A stretch of 64,000 bases of DNA, taken from contig NZ_JACHXO010000007.1 in NCBI RefSeq assembly GCF_014192155.1, forward strand, positions 279,959-343,958, in the 5' to 3' direction. The stretch is from Roseateles terrae. Its GTDB lineage: Bacteria > Pseudomonadota > Gammaproteobacteria > Burkholderiales > Burkholderiaceae_C. Below the pieces are notes generated by a model. The model was not told where the DNA came from. It ran no database searches and worked only from the letters and a program-made list of their open reading frames with translations. Positions 37,040 through 47,707 of the stretch are shown piece by piece; positions within the stretch are counted from its first letter, which is position 1; each line of letters begins with the position of its first letter. The position numbers and the translations under genes were made by a program.

Positions 37040-37971
37040 GCGCGTGTCTCCTCTTTCTTGAGCATGTAGCCGATGCGCGGGAAGTGCACATGCACCCGGC
37101 CCGCTCGTTCGTCCTCCCGCGCCAGCGTGACGCTGCGCGTGTCCAGACCGACCAGCTCGCCCCTCACCGCATCGCGGGCGTAATCGCCCGGGGTGACACT
37201 GACGCGCTCGCCCGCTTCAAAGCCCAGGCCCGGCGCCACAGTGGCCGCGGCCGGCGTGGCGCTGCGGGCCAGGGCGATGGCTTCTTCGCCTTCGAGCTTG
37301 CCGGCTCGCGTGCCATGCCCGATGGCCGCCACCCGCGACATCCAGCCTTTGAGCGCCTCATGGGGCGTCAGGATGTCCGCCATGGCACCCGCACGCGCCA
37401 CGAACCACAGCGGGTGATAGACGCTCAGGTCCGCGATGCTGGGCGCGGACCCCATCAGCCATTCCCGCCCGTCCGCGAGCAGGTCGGACAGCCAGGTCAG
37501 ATACGAGGTCAGTGCGGCGCTGGCATCCGGGCCGCTGACCCGCGGCGTGCCCTCGGACATCGCCCGCCGATCCGCCACAAAGGCCTTGAACACCTCCGGC
37601 GGTGCGCCAGCAAAGATGGCTTTGATGCCTTCCGGCTGCATCGCGTGCGGCAGCGCGGTCCAGAACAGGTCGGTGTCCGCCCATTGCGCCAGCAGCCGGG
37701 CCTGTCCGCCGACGCCCGCCGGATAGAGGCTGGGGCTGGGCTGGCGCTGTTCCAGCACGTCTGCGATCAGGGCGGTGTCGCAGTAGATGTCGGCCCCGAT
37801 CTGCAGGAAGGGCGTGCGCCGGTAGCCGCCGGTCAGCGCCACCACATCCGGCTTGGGCAGCATCATCGGCACGGTCACCGACTGCCAGCTCAGGCCCTTC
37901 ATGCCCAGGATGAGGCGGGTTTTCTCGGCAAAGGGGGAGCTGCCGTAGTGGTGAAGAATCAGGTCGCTCAT
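37036..37971 (-). CDS. glutathione S-transferase family protein
   Basis: This 311-residue protein has a thioredoxin-fold N-terminus (about 1-80, HHYGSSPFAEKTRLILGMKG) with Ser rather than Cys near the active site, and an all-helical C-terminus. The last 60 residues add a beta-rich segment (RVSVTPGDYARDAVRGELVG) that is longer than usual for GSTs. It overlaps the downstream SDR gene by four bases. Confidence 0.82.
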   Translation of the reverse strand: MSDLILHHYGSSPFAEKTRLILGMKGLSWQSVTVPMMLPKPDVVALTGGYRRTPFLQIGADIYCDTALIADVLEQRQPSPSLYPAGVGGQARLLAQWADTDLFWTALPHAMQPEGIKAIFAGAPPEVFKAFVADRRAMSEGTPRVSGPDASAALTSYLTWLSDLLADGREWLMGSAPSIADLSVYHPLWFVARAGAMADILTPHEALKGWMSRVAAIGHGTRAGKLEGEEAIALARSATPAAATVAPGLGFEAGERVSVTPGDYARDAVRGELVGLDTRSVTLAREDERAGRVHVHFPRIGYMLKKEETRA

Positions 37972-38061
37972 CGTTGTCTCCAGAACGCTTGCTTGAACCA
38001 GCTCGAACGGGCCGGCGGTCTGGTGCCGCCGTGGGCCCTGCGATGTCCGTCGGTCCGTCGA

Positions 38062-38610
38062 TCAGCGCGCTGCGCTCTCGCGGCGCATGTCGATGTGAGG
38101 AATGCCGTCTTCGTCGTAGACGTCCGACACGGCGACGAAGCCGAAGCTGCCGTAGAAGTCACGCAAATGGGCCTGAGCGCCGAGCTCGATCGGCACGTCC
38201 GGCCACAGGCGTGCGCAGGCGGCAAGCGCCTCCTGCATCAGCGTGCGACCCAGGCCGGTGCCGCGCGCGGACGGAGCGGTGATCACCCGCCCGATGCGCG
38301 CTGCGGGCTGCGAAGCCGGCGGCGGTGCCGTTGCCGGTGACGCGTGCGCCCCAGGCGTCCCGGGAACCCCATGGCCCGGGGACGAGAACGCAGGCGCCAG
38401 CAGCCGCGCATAGGCCAGCACGATCTCGCCCCCAGACGCGTCCTCACCCAGCCCCTGCAGGTGCCACGCGTCTTCATCGAGTCCGTCGGGGTCCAGGTAG
38501 ATGCACTGCTGCTCCACCACAAACACCTCCGAGCGCAGCTTCAGCACGCGGTAAAGCGCCCGAGGGCCCATGGCATCGAGCGCCTCGCAGCGCCACTCAC
38601 GCGGCGTCAT
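38062..38610 (-). CDS. ElaA-like GNAT acetyltransferase
   Basis: This 182-residue protein matches the ElaA family: LYRVLKLRSEVFVVEQQCIYLD, the acetyl-CoA loop SARGTGLGRTLM and the C-terminal FYGSFGFVAVSDVYDEDGIPH. A Pro/Ala-rich insert of about 30 residues separates two strands. Its ATG overlaps the CurA-like stop (TGATG), so translation is coupled. Confidence 0.82.
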   Translation of the reverse strand: MTPREWRCEALDAMGPRALYRVLKLRSEVFVVEQQCIYLDPDGLDEDAWHLQGLGEDASGGEIVLAYARLLAPAFSSPGHGVPGTPGAHASPATAPPPASQPAARIGRVITAPSARGTGLGRTLMQEALAACARLWPDVPIELGAQAHLRDFYGSFGFVAVSDVYDEDGIPHIDMRRESAAR

Positions 38611-39629
38611 CAGATCAGCTTGACCAGCTGCTTGCCGAAGTTGCGGCCCTTGAGCAGCCCCAGGAACGCTTCCGGCGCGCTCTGCAGGCCTTCAGCCACC
38701 GTCTCGCGATACTTCAGCTTGCCGGTGGCCACCAGCGTGCCCAGCTCCTTCAGCGCTTCCGGCCACACGTCCATGTGTTCGGAGACGATGAAGCCTTCGA
38801 TCTTCATGCGGTTGACCAGGATCAGCTGCGGCGCGGTCATCGGAATCGGCTCGCCGTTGTAGCCGGCAATCATGCCGCACATGGCAATGCGGCTGAAGGG
38901 ATTGGCCCGCAGCATCACCGCGTCCAGGATCATGCCGCCGACGTTTTCGAAGTAGCCGTCGATGCCATTCGGGCATTCGGCCTTCAGCGCGGCCGCGAGC
39001 GACCTCACGTCCTTGTGCTGCTTGTAGTCGATGCAGGCATCAAAGCCCAGCTCTTCCACCACATAGCGGCACTTCTCCGCGCCGCCGGCCAGGCCCACGG
39101 CCCGCGCACCGCGCACCTTGGCCAGCTGGCCGACGGCACCGCCCACCGCACCGCTGGCGGCGCTCACCACCACCGTCTCACCGGCCTTCGGATTGATGAT
39201 CTTGACCAGGCCATACCAGCCGGTCACGCCGGGCATGCCCACCGCGCCCAGGTAGGCGGACAGCGGCACATGGGTGGTGTCCACCTTCTGCAGCACGCCG
39301 CGCTGCTGGCCGTCCACCAGCTGGTATTCCTGCCAGCCGCCCATGCCGACCACCTTGTCGCCGACGCTGAAGTGGCTGTTCTTCGACGCCACCACTTCTC
39401 CAACGGTGCCGCCGATCATCACCTGATTGAGCGGCTGCGGGTCCGCATAGCTCTTGCTTTCGCTCATGCGGCCGCGCATGTACGGGTCCAGGCTCAGGTA
39501 GTGGTTGCGCACCAGCACTTGGCCGTCCGCCACCTCGGGCACCGGCGTCTCGACCAGCTTGAAGTTGTCGGCGGTGGGCTCACCCGTCGGACGGGATGCG
39601 AGCTGGATCTGGCGATTGGTCTGGGACAT
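38610..39629 (-). CDS. NADP-dependent oxidoreductase, CurA/prostaglandin-reductase type
   Basis: This 339-residue zinc-free medium-chain reductase has a GroES-like N-terminus and an NADP Rossmann domain with SAASGAVGGAVGQLAKVRG. It reduces double bonds conjugated to carbonyls in family members. It is first of the elaA/GST/SDR string, divergent from the unknown gene at 39917. Confidence 0.88.
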   Translation of the reverse strand: MSQTNRQIQLASRPTGEPTADNFKLVETPVPEVADGQVLVRNHYLSLDPYMRGRMSESKSYADPQPLNQVMIGGTVGEVVASKNSHFSVGDKVVGMGGWQEYQLVDGQQRGVLQKVDTTHVPLSAYLGAVGMPGVTGWYGLVKIINPKAGETVVVSAASGAVGGAVGQLAKVRGARAVGLAGGAEKCRYVVEELGFDACIDYKQHKDVRSLAAALKAECPNGIDGYFENVGGMILDAVMLRANPFSRIAMCGMIAGYNGEPIPMTAPQLILVNRMKIEGFIVSEHMDVWPEALKELGTLVATGKLKYRETVAEGLQSAPEAFLGLLKGRNFGKQLVKLI

Positions 39630-39916
39630 GCGGATTCTCCTCGTGTGAAGACGCCCTCACCCGCGTTCGGCCTGCAAGCAGCCAGCCTCGGGCAACGGCA
39701 AAACCGAATCATTGAACCACGTTGGCGCCGAGGGTCAACGTCGCTCGCGTGACAAAAACAAGGGGCCGTTCGCTCGGCGAGCAGTACGGTTTGGTCAAAG
39801 TTTGGATCGGCGATCACGGCGGCCAGGAACCCTCGGATTTGTCAGGTGACTACCCATCTGTGCTGGCTCATGCGCTGGCCCTTCTTCCTCCTCTCCCGTC
39901 CTGATCGAGGTCCGCC

Positions 39917-41158
39917 ATGTCCATCCTGCTCCGCCGCCTGCCTTCCCTGTTTCGCCCTCAGCGCTGGATCGGCGGTACGCCGTGGGGCGCCTCGTCGGCC
40001 CTGCGACGCCTGCAACAGCACCTCGATGTCGCCTGTGGACAGGCCTTGCGCTGCGTGGATCTATCCGGCCACGACGCGACCACGCTGGCAGAGTTCCCGC
40101 AGTCCAGCATCGTCCCCCTTCAGGCCCATGTCGATCATCTGATCCTGCCTCCCGGCTGCACCGTCAGCACCGTGCTCCGATGGACGCGCTCGCTGGCCCT
40201 GCAGACACTGACCGCGCATGGCGTGGTGCCGGACCGCGCGCTGAGGGATCAGGACCTGCCGTCCTCCCTCGTGCTCATTCACGGCGATGAAGGCCTGCTG
40301 CCCGCCGATGACATGCTGCGCTCCACGCGACTGCTGGAACTGCGTGAGCCGGGAGCCCGGCAGCCGCTTCACACGTCCAGACAGGCGCCGCTGTCCGCCA
40401 CCGCGCCGGTGACGATCCAGGACTGGATGCAGGCGCAAGCGATCGTAGACCGGAGTCTGGCCCACTTCATGGGCGCGCCAACCGCCGCGGCGCAAGCCTT
40501 GGAGCCGCACACACTGACCGCCGACGAAGTCACCCACATCGTCCGTGTGCTGCGTTCGTTTCCCACCGTCCTGCTGCCGGTGCGCGGACGGCTGGCATGC
40601 GAGCGGGCCCTGGCTCGCTTGACCGAGGGGGCCGGCGCCTTGCTGACCGTGTCCCAGGCCCGGCAGCTGCACATCGCCATCACCCAGGCGCGCCTCGCGG
40701 CCATCGTGCCCTCGCCCGCGGGCCTGTCCGTTGCGGATCCCACGGACCTGCGGTGGCTCCAGCTGCTGCACGCCTGGATCACTGGTGCCGCGGCTGCGCC
40801 GGAGCGCCGCGAGCGCGAAGCGGGGGTCGAGCGGGATCTGATGCTGCGCCATCAGCAACTGCTGTCCTATACGCTGGACGCAGTGAAGCCGGCATCACCG
40901 ACCTTCCCGCCCGCAGCAGCACGCCCAGCGGCCTCGGCGCCGTCACTGCCGGCTCAGTCGCCATCGACCCTCACGGTCCAGGCCTGCGCGCTCATCACCG
41001 CGCAGCCTTCGGCGCTGATCACCGTGTCCTCCAGCGGCAGCACCCGGCAGCCGCGCCGGTCTGGTCCGCCCAGTCAGGCCACCGTCCGCTGCAGCGCCTT
41101 CAGGCTGCGGCCGCGTCCCGGCAAGGCCTTCAGATACTTGAATGTCCCGGTGGCGTGA
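39917..41158 (+). CDS. unknown protein with VDLSG-LPxG region
   Basis: I do not recognise this 413-residue protein. It begins basic (MSILLRRLPSLFRPQRW). Around residues 45-110 it has CVDLSGHD, then ILPPGCTVSTVLRWTRS and LVLIHGDEGLL. Residues of about 195-300 are helical (LTADEVTHIVRVLRSF; DPTDLRWLQLLHAW). The C-terminus is Pro/Ala/Ser-rich. The same order of features recurs in the unknown protein at 47708, so the two look like paralogues. Its last 85 nt overlap the 3' end of the convergent thioesterase gene. Confidence 0.55.
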   Translation: MSILLRRLPSLFRPQRWIGGTPWGASSALRRLQQHLDVACGQALRCVDLSGHDATTLAEFPQSSIVPLQAHVDHLILPPGCTVSTVLRWTRSLALQTLTAHGVVPDRALRDQDLPSSLVLIHGDEGLLPADDMLRSTRLLELREPGARQPLHTSRQAPLSATAPVTIQDWMQAQAIVDRSLAHFMGAPTAAAQALEPHTLTADEVTHIVRVLRSFPTVLLPVRGRLACERALARLTEGAGALLTVSQARQLHIAITQARLAAIVPSPAGLSVADPTDLRWLQLLHAWITGAAAAPERREREAGVERDLMLRHQQLLSYTLDAVKPASPTFPPAAARPAASAPSLPAQSPSTLTVQACALITAQPSALITVSSSGSTRQPRRSGPPSQATVRCSAFRLRPRPGKAFRYLNVPVA

Positions 41159-41526
41159 GCGCACAGCTTGCCGTCTTCCCCCAGCACCGACCCTTCACAG
41201 AAGGCCATGGTGGTGGAGCGATGCAGCAGCCGGCCCACGGCCCGGAGCTGGCCCTCGCCGGGCCGCATGAAGCTGGTCTTCATCTCCACCGTCACCACGC
41301 CGGGCCCGAAGTCCGGCTGGTCCCGATGGATGCTGCGGGCCGCGTGAGCCATGGCCACATCCAGCAGCGTCATCAGCACGCCGCCATGGGCCACTTCCCA
41401 GGAATTCAGGTGCAGTTCACGCACGGAGAGGCTCAGTTCGGCCTCGCCGTCCTCCAGGCGGGTCAGTTCAAAACCCAGCTGCTGGACAAACGGAATGTGG
41501 ACCGGAAATGCAAGGGGGGTACTCAT
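41074..41526 (-). CDS. PaaI-family hotdog thioesterase
   Basis: This 150-residue hotdog-fold protein probably hydrolyses acyl-CoA or aryl-CoA thioesters. It shows the family pattern with SWEVAHGGVLMTLLDVAMAHA and later GVVTVEMKTSFMRPGEG. It is the last gene of the beta-oxidation operon. Its 3' end overlaps the convergent unknown gene by 85 nt. Confidence 0.85.
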   Translation of the reverse strand: MSTPLAFPVHIPFVQQLGFELTRLEDGEAELSLSVRELHLNSWEVAHGGVLMTLLDVAMAHAARSIHRDQPDFGPGVVTVEMKTSFMRPGEGQLRAVGRLLHRSTTMAFCEGSVLGEDGKLCAHATGTFKYLKALPGRGRSLKALQRTVA

Positions 41527-41543
41527 GGCCGCGAGGATACCGC

Positions 41544-42335
41544 TCAGCCGCCATGCACGGCAGATACGCCGCCATCCACCGCCAGCACCTGACCGGTGAT
41601 GTGCTTGCCGGCACGGCTGGCAAACAGCAAAGCGGCGCCCTTGAGGTCTTCGTCATCGCCGATGCGGCGCAGCGGCGCATGCGCCGCCAGCTTCTCCTCG
41701 CCGATGCTGGCCATCAGGCCCTTGGTCATCTTGCTGGGGAAAAAGCCCGGCGCCAAAGCATTGACGGTGATGCCGTAAGCGCCCCACTCCCCCGCCAGCG
41801 CGCGGGTGAAATTCACCGCTGCGCCCTTGCTGGTGTTGTAGGCGATGGTCTTCATCAGGCCGCTGTTGCCGCTCAGGCCGGCGATGGAGGCCACGTTGAT
41901 GATGCGTCCCTGGCGACGCGGAATCATGCTCTGGCGCGCGGCTTCCTGGCTCATCACGAAGAGGCTGCGGATGTTCAGGTCCATCACCTTGTCCCACGCT
42001 TCCACCGGATGCTCTTCGGCGGGAGCGCCCCAGGTCGCGCCGGCGTTGTTCACCAGGATGTCGATCTGGCCGAGCCGCTCCATCGTCTGGCTGACGATGC
42101 CGCGGGCCTGGGCTTCATCGGCGGCGTCGGCAGCGATGTATTGGGCATCGATGCCGCGCGACTGGAGGTGGGCCACCGCCTCTTCCAGATCGGCCGCCTT
42201 GCGGGAGCTGATCACGATGCGGGCGCCGGCTTCACCCAGCGCTTCGGCGATCTGCAGGCCCAGCCCGCGCGAGCCGCCGGTCACCAGGGCCACCTGGCCG
42301 GTCAGATCGAACAAATCCTGTACTTTGCTGCTCAT
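41544..42335 (-). CDS. SDR family oxidoreductase, beta-oxidation operon
   Basis: This 263-residue dehydrogenase has TGGSRGLGLQIAEAL, LVNNAGATWG, a catalytic YNTSK and a C-terminal GQVLAVDGGVSAVHGG. The family includes 3-oxoacyl reductases and 3-hydroxyacyl dehydrogenases, which would fit the operon. It lies 12 nt after the acyl-CoA dehydrogenase. Confidence 0.88.
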   Translation of the reverse strand: MSSKVQDLFDLTGQVALVTGGSRGLGLQIAEALGEAGARIVISSRKAADLEEAVAHLQSRGIDAQYIAADAADEAQARGIVSQTMERLGQIDILVNNAGATWGAPAEEHPVEAWDKVMDLNIRSLFVMSQEAARQSMIPRRQGRIINVASIAGLSGNSGLMKTIAYNTSKGAAVNFTRALAGEWGAYGITVNALAPGFFPSKMTKGLMASIGEEKLAAHAPLRRIGDDEDLKGAALLFASRAGKHITGQVLAVDGGVSAVHGG

Positions 42336-42347
42336 GGGGTCTCCTCG

Positions 42348-44165
42348 TTAAAACCAGCCGTCCTGCATCTCGCGGACCAGCGGCTCGCGGCGCTCCACCA
42401 CCGACAGCCAGGCGGCAATCCGGGGCAGCTCGTACGCATAGAAATATCGCTGCGCCGCGCGTTTGCCCTGCGCGGCGTCGTCGCTGCGGCCTTCCACCGC
42501 CAGGGCCAGTTCCAGCCAGATCCAGGCCATCACCGTGTGCCCGAAGGCCTGGAGATACGGCGTGGCATTGGCCAGCGCCTCTTCCGGTTCGCCCGTGGCC
42601 CACGCCTTTTTGGTGGCCGCGCCCACTGCACCCAGTGCGCCTGCCAGGGCGGTGGCGGCGGTGGCGAGTCCGGCCACCTGGCCCGCCCGCTGCACCGTCT
42701 GGTTGATGCGGCCGGCCAGCGCCATCAGCGCCTTGCCGCCGTCCATCACCACCTTGCGGCCCAGCAGGTCCAGGGCCTGGATGCCATGCGTGCCCTCATG
42801 GATCATGTTCAGCCGGTTGTCCCGCCAGTACTGCTCCACCGGGAAGTCGCGGGTGTAGCCGTAGCCGCCCAGCACCTGAATGGCCAGCGAATTGGCCTCC
42901 AGACACCATTCGCTGGGCCAGCTCTTGGCGATCGGGGTGAGCACCTCCAGCATCAGCTGGGCCTCTACTGCGGCCTCCGGGCTGCCGGTGTGCTGCTCGT
43001 CCACCAGGCGGGCGCAGTACAGCGCAAGTGCGAGGCCGCCTTCCACATAGCTCTTCTGCGCCAGGAGCATGCGCTTGATGTCCGCATGCTCGATGATCAG
43101 CCGCTGCGGCGCGGCCGCGTCCTTGCCGGCGGCCGTGAGCGGACGGCCCTGAGGCCGCTGGCGCGCATAGGCCAGGCTGGCTTCGTAGCCGGCATAGCCG
43201 AGCATCACCGCGCCCAGGCCCACGCCGATGCGGGCCTCATTCATCATGTGGAACATGCAGCGCAGCCCGTCCCCCGGCCGACCGACACGGTAACCGACCG
43301 CCCCTGCCTTGCCGAGCGGACGATGCCGCCCTTCACCGAAATTGAGCAGGCAGTTGGTGGTGCCGCGATACCCGAGCTTGTGATTGAGCCCCGCCAGCGA
43401 CACGTCATTGCGCTCGCCGGTCAGCTGGCCCTGCGGGTCCACCAGATGCTTGGGCACGATGAACAGCGACAGGCCCTTCACGCCGGGCACGACCTTGCCG
43501 TCCGATCCCGGGATCTTCGCCAGCACCAGATGCACGATGTTCTCGGTGATCTCATGCTCGCCGCCGGAGATCCACATCTTGTGGCCGGTCAGGCGGTACC
43601 GCGGGCCAAGGGGATCGGCGTCGAAGGTCTCCCCATCGGGCTCGGCACGCGTTGCCACATCGCTGAGCGATGAACCGGCCTGCGGCTCGGACAGGCACAT
43701 GGTGCCGAACCACCGCCCGCTGAATTCGTTCGCCGCGAAGACGGCCTGCTGCGTCGGCGTGCCGTGCGCCATCAGCAGATTGGCGTTGCCCTGGGTGAGC
43801 ATCGCATAGCCGCCCATGGCAACGCTGGCCTTGCTGAAGAAGGCGTTGGCTGCCATCTCCACGGTGAGCGGCAACTGCATGCCGCCCTGCTCATGGTCCT
43901 GCGCGGCGGCCAGCATGCCGGACTCCACATAGGCGGCCAGCGCTGCATGGGTGGACGCCGGCAGATGCACCCGCTCGCCGTCAAAGCGCGGCTCCTCGAG
44001 ATCTGCCACGCGGTTGAAGGGGGCGAACTTTTCGCGGGCAATGCGTTCGCAGGTGTCGAGCACCGCGTCGAAGGTTTCGCGGGAATGATCGGCAAAACGG
44101 GGCCGGTCCTGCAGCGACTGGACCTGGAGCCAGTCATACAGCAGGAAGTCGAGGGTGTCGCGCAT
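42348..44165 (-). CDS. acyl-CoA dehydrogenase
   Basis: This 605-residue FAD enzyme introduces the 2,3 double bond into acyl-CoA. It has the longer form with a C-terminal extension. Visible are MCLSEPQAGSSLSDV (FAD and substrate loop), KMWISGGEHEITENI and IHEGTHGIQALDLLGRKV, whose Glu is the catalytic base in this class. The start at 44165 has GGAG upstream; the frame continues to 44237 without support. A separate electron-transfer flavoprotein is needed and is not in the window. Confidence 0.92.
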   Translation of the reverse strand: MRDTLDFLLYDWLQVQSLQDRPRFADHSRETFDAVLDTCERIAREKFAPFNRVADLEEPRFDGERVHLPASTHAALAAYVESGMLAAAQDHEQGGMQLPLTVEMAANAFFSKASVAMGGYAMLTQGNANLLMAHGTPTQQAVFAANEFSGRWFGTMCLSEPQAGSSLSDVATRAEPDGETFDADPLGPRYRLTGHKMWISGGEHEITENIVHLVLAKIPGSDGKVVPGVKGLSLFIVPKHLVDPQGQLTGERNDVSLAGLNHKLGYRGTTNCLLNFGEGRHRPLGKAGAVGYRVGRPGDGLRCMFHMMNEARIGVGLGAVMLGYAGYEASLAYARQRPQGRPLTAAGKDAAAPQRLIIEHADIKRMLLAQKSYVEGGLALALYCARLVDEQHTGSPEAAVEAQLMLEVLTPIAKSWPSEWCLEANSLAIQVLGGYGYTRDFPVEQYWRDNRLNMIHEGTHGIQALDLLGRKVVMDGGKALMALAGRINQTVQRAGQVAGLATAATALAGALGAVGAATKKAWATGEPEEALANATPYLQAFGHTVMAWIWLELALAVEGRSDDAAQGKRAAQRYFYAYELPRIAAWLSVVERREPLVREMQDGWF

Positions 44166-44242
44166 CAAAACTTCTCCGCGCCGGGACGGGCCCGGCCACA
44201 CGGTCTCAGTGCCATCCACCTGCTGCCATCGCAGCACGGCGG

Positions 44243-45418
<1,176 letters not shown>

Positions 45419-45434
45419 TCTCAGCTCCTTCGTC

Positions 45435-47531
45435 TTATTCGGTGAAGCCCTTGCCCTGCTCGGCCAGGCGCGCCAGCAGCGGTGCCGGCTCCCAGAACTT
45501 GCCGTCGTCCAGCGGGTTGCGGGCAAAACGCTTCATCGTCTGAACCACGTTGTACAGGCCCACGGTGTCCGCATAGCACATCGGGCCGCCGCGCCACAGC
45601 GGGAAGCCGTAGCCGGTCAGGTAGACCATGTCGATGTCCGAGGCGCGCATCGCGATGCCTTCTTCCAGGATGCGCGCGCCTTCATTGACCAGTGCAAACA
45701 CCAGGCGCTGCACGATCTCTTCGTCGCTGATCTTGCGCGGCGTGATGCCCAGGGCCGAGCGGTGCATGTCGATCATCTCCAGCACGGTGCGGGAGGGAAT
45801 CGCATCGCGCTTGCCCGGCTGGTAGTCGTACCAGCCCGCGCCGGTCTTCTGGCCATAGCGGCCCATTTCGCAGAGCAGGTCGGCGGTCTTGGAATAACGC
45901 AGGTCCGGTTTCTCGATGTAGCGGCGCTTGCGGATGTACCAGCCCACGTCGTTGCCGGCCAGGTCACCCATGCGGAACGGACCCATGGCGAAGCCGAAGC
46001 GCTCCATCGCCTTGTCCACCTGCTGCGGCGTGCAGCCTTCTTCCAGCAGGAAACCGGCCTGGCGGCTGTACTGCTCGATCATGCGGTTGCCGATGAAGCC
46101 GTCGCACACGCCGGAGACGACGCAGGTCTTGCGGATCTTCTTGCCCAGCGCCATCACCGTGGCCAGCACGTCCTTGGCAGTGGCGGCGCCGCGCACCACT
46201 TCCAGCAGCTTCATCACGTTGGCCGGGCTGAAGAAGTGGGTGCCGATCACGTCCTGCGGGCGCTTGGTGAAGGAGGCAATCTTGTTGACGTCCAGCGTCG
46301 AGGTGTTGGAGGCCAGGATCGCGCCGGGCTTCATCACTTCGTCCAGACGGCGGAAGACCTGTTCCTTGACGCCGATGTCCTCGAACACCGCCTCGATGAC
46401 GAGGTCGGCGTCCCCGATCTCGGCATAACTCAGCGTGCCCTGCAGCAGCGCCATGCGCTGCGCGTATTTGTCTTCCTTGAGCTTGCCCTTGCGGATCTGG
46501 GCTTCGTAGTTCTTGCGGATGGTCTCGATGCCCCGGTCCAGGGCTTCGATCTTCATTTCCAGCAAGGTCACCGGAATGCCGGCATTCAGGAAGTTCATGG
46601 CAATGCCGCCGCCCATCGTGCCGGCGCCGATGATGGCCACCTTCTGGATGGCGCGCAGCGGCGTGTCTTCCGGCACGTCCGGAATTTTGGCGGCGGCGCG
46701 CTCGGCGAAGAACGCGTGGCGCAGCGCCTTGGACTCCGGCGTGAGCATCAGCTGGGCAAAGGCTTCGCGCTCGGCCTTCATGCCGTCCTCGAAGCGCTGG
46801 CTGACGGCGGCGGACACCGCCTCCACGCACTGCAGCGGCGCGGGGAAATGCTTGCTCATCGCCTGCACCGTGTTGCGGGCGAACTGGAAGAAGCCCTGGG
46901 CTTCCGGATGCTGGGCCTTCAGGTCGCGTACCCGCGGCAGCGGGCGCTTGTCGGCCACTTCCATGGCGAAGGCGACGGCACCGTCCAGCAGGTCACCGTC
47001 CAGAATCTTCTGGAACAGCACCTGACCGGGCACCTGGGCCAGCAGCTCGCTGTTCACCGGCTCGCCGCTGACGATCATGTTGAGCGCCGGCTCCACCCCC
47101 AGGGCGCGGGGCAGCCGCTGGGTGCCACCGGCGCCGGGCAGCAGGCCCAGCTTCACTTCCGGCAGGGCCACCTTGGTGCCGGGTGCCGCCACCCGGTAAT
47201 GGCACCCGAGCGCCAGCTCCAGGCCGCCGCCCATGCAGACGCTGTGAATGGCTGCCACCACCGGCTTGCTGCAGGACTCGACCCGTGCAATCAGGGACAG
47301 CAGATTGGGTTCGGCCAGCGCCTTGGGCGAGCCGAATTCGCGGATGTCCGCGCCCCCGGAAAACGCCTTGCCGGCCCCGGTGATCACGACCGCCTTGATG
47401 GCCGGGTCGTTCTCCGCCCGCTCGATGCCCTCGGCGGTCGCCTTGCGCGTGGCATGGCCCAGCCCGTTCACCGGCGGATTGTTCAGCGTGATCACGGCGA
47501 CCGAGCCGCGGACTTCGTAGTTGGCACTCAT
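45435..47531 (-). CDS. bifunctional enoyl-CoA hydratase/3-hydroxyacyl-CoA dehydrogenase
   Basis: This 698-residue enzyme carries out steps two and three of beta-oxidation. The N-terminal crotonase domain (about 1-190) has [12 protein letters not shown] and [20 protein letters not shown] with its catalytic Glu. The NAD domain (about 295-480) has [16 protein letters not shown] and [16 protein letters not shown]; the C-terminal domain is repeated. It is shaped like peroxisomal-type MFE or FadJ rather than E. coli FadB. It is first in the operon and has a palindrome 17 nt upstream of its start. Confidence 0.93.
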   Translation of the reverse strand: MSANYEVRGSVAVITLNNPPVNGLGHATRKATAEGIERAENDPAIKAVVITGAGKAFSGGADIREFGSPKALAEPNLLSLIARVESCSKPVVAAIHSVCMGGGLELALGCHYRVAAPGTKVALPEVKLGLLPGAGGTQRLPRALGVEPALNMIVSGEPVNSELLAQVPGQVLFQKILDGDLLDGAVAFAMEVADKRPLPRVRDLKAQHPEAQGFFQFARNTVQAMSKHFPAPLQCVEAVSAAVSQRFEDGMKAEREAFAQLMLTPESKALRHAFFAERAAAKIPDVPEDTPLRAIQKVAIIGAGTMGGGIAMNFLNAGIPVTLLEMKIEALDRGIETIRKNYEAQIRKGKLKEDKYAQRMALLQGTLSYAEIGDADLVIEAVFEDIGVKEQVFRRLDEVMKPGAILASNTSTLDVNKIASFTKRPQDVIGTHFFSPANVMKLLEVVRGAATAKDVLATVMALGKKIRKTCVVSGVCDGFIGNRMIEQYSRQAGFLLEEGCTPQQVDKAMERFGFAMGPFRMGDLAGNDVGWYIRKRRYIEKPDLRYSKTADLLCEMGRYGQKTGAGWYDYQPGKRDAIPSRTVLEMIDMHRSALGITPRKISDEEIVQRLVFALVNEGARILEEGIAMRASDIDMVYLTGYGFPLWRGGPMCYADTVGLYNVVQTMKRFARNPLDDGKFWEPAPLLARLAEQGKGFTE

Positions 47532-47547
47532 GCGTGTTCCTTGAAAA

Positions 47548-47559
47548 GAACGATCGTTC
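47548..47559. promoter_or_regulatory. perfect 12-bp palindrome upstream of beta-oxidation operon
   Basis: GAACGATCGTTC is a perfect palindrome 17-28 nt upstream of the first operon gene. The form fits a TetR-type operator, and fatty-acid repressors of that family control beta-oxidation in betaproteobacteria. No regulator gene is present in the window, so which protein binds is inference. Confidence 0.55.
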
Positions 47560-47707
47560 GATTCTAGGCAGAGCGCTCGCCGCTGTGATGTCCCTGCGGC
47601 GACAAAGCGTCAGCCCCCAGTGATAACCCGCAATCGGGTCCCGGGCGGGAACCGGGGAGCGGCGTTCGTTGACACACGCCGCATCACCACAGACGTAGGG
47701 CCTCTTC

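Noticed and set aside
41508..43673. Long plus-strand frame opposite SDR and acyl-CoA dehydrogenase
   Set aside because: Both opposite genes have full catalytic motifs, and this frame has no recognisable domain.
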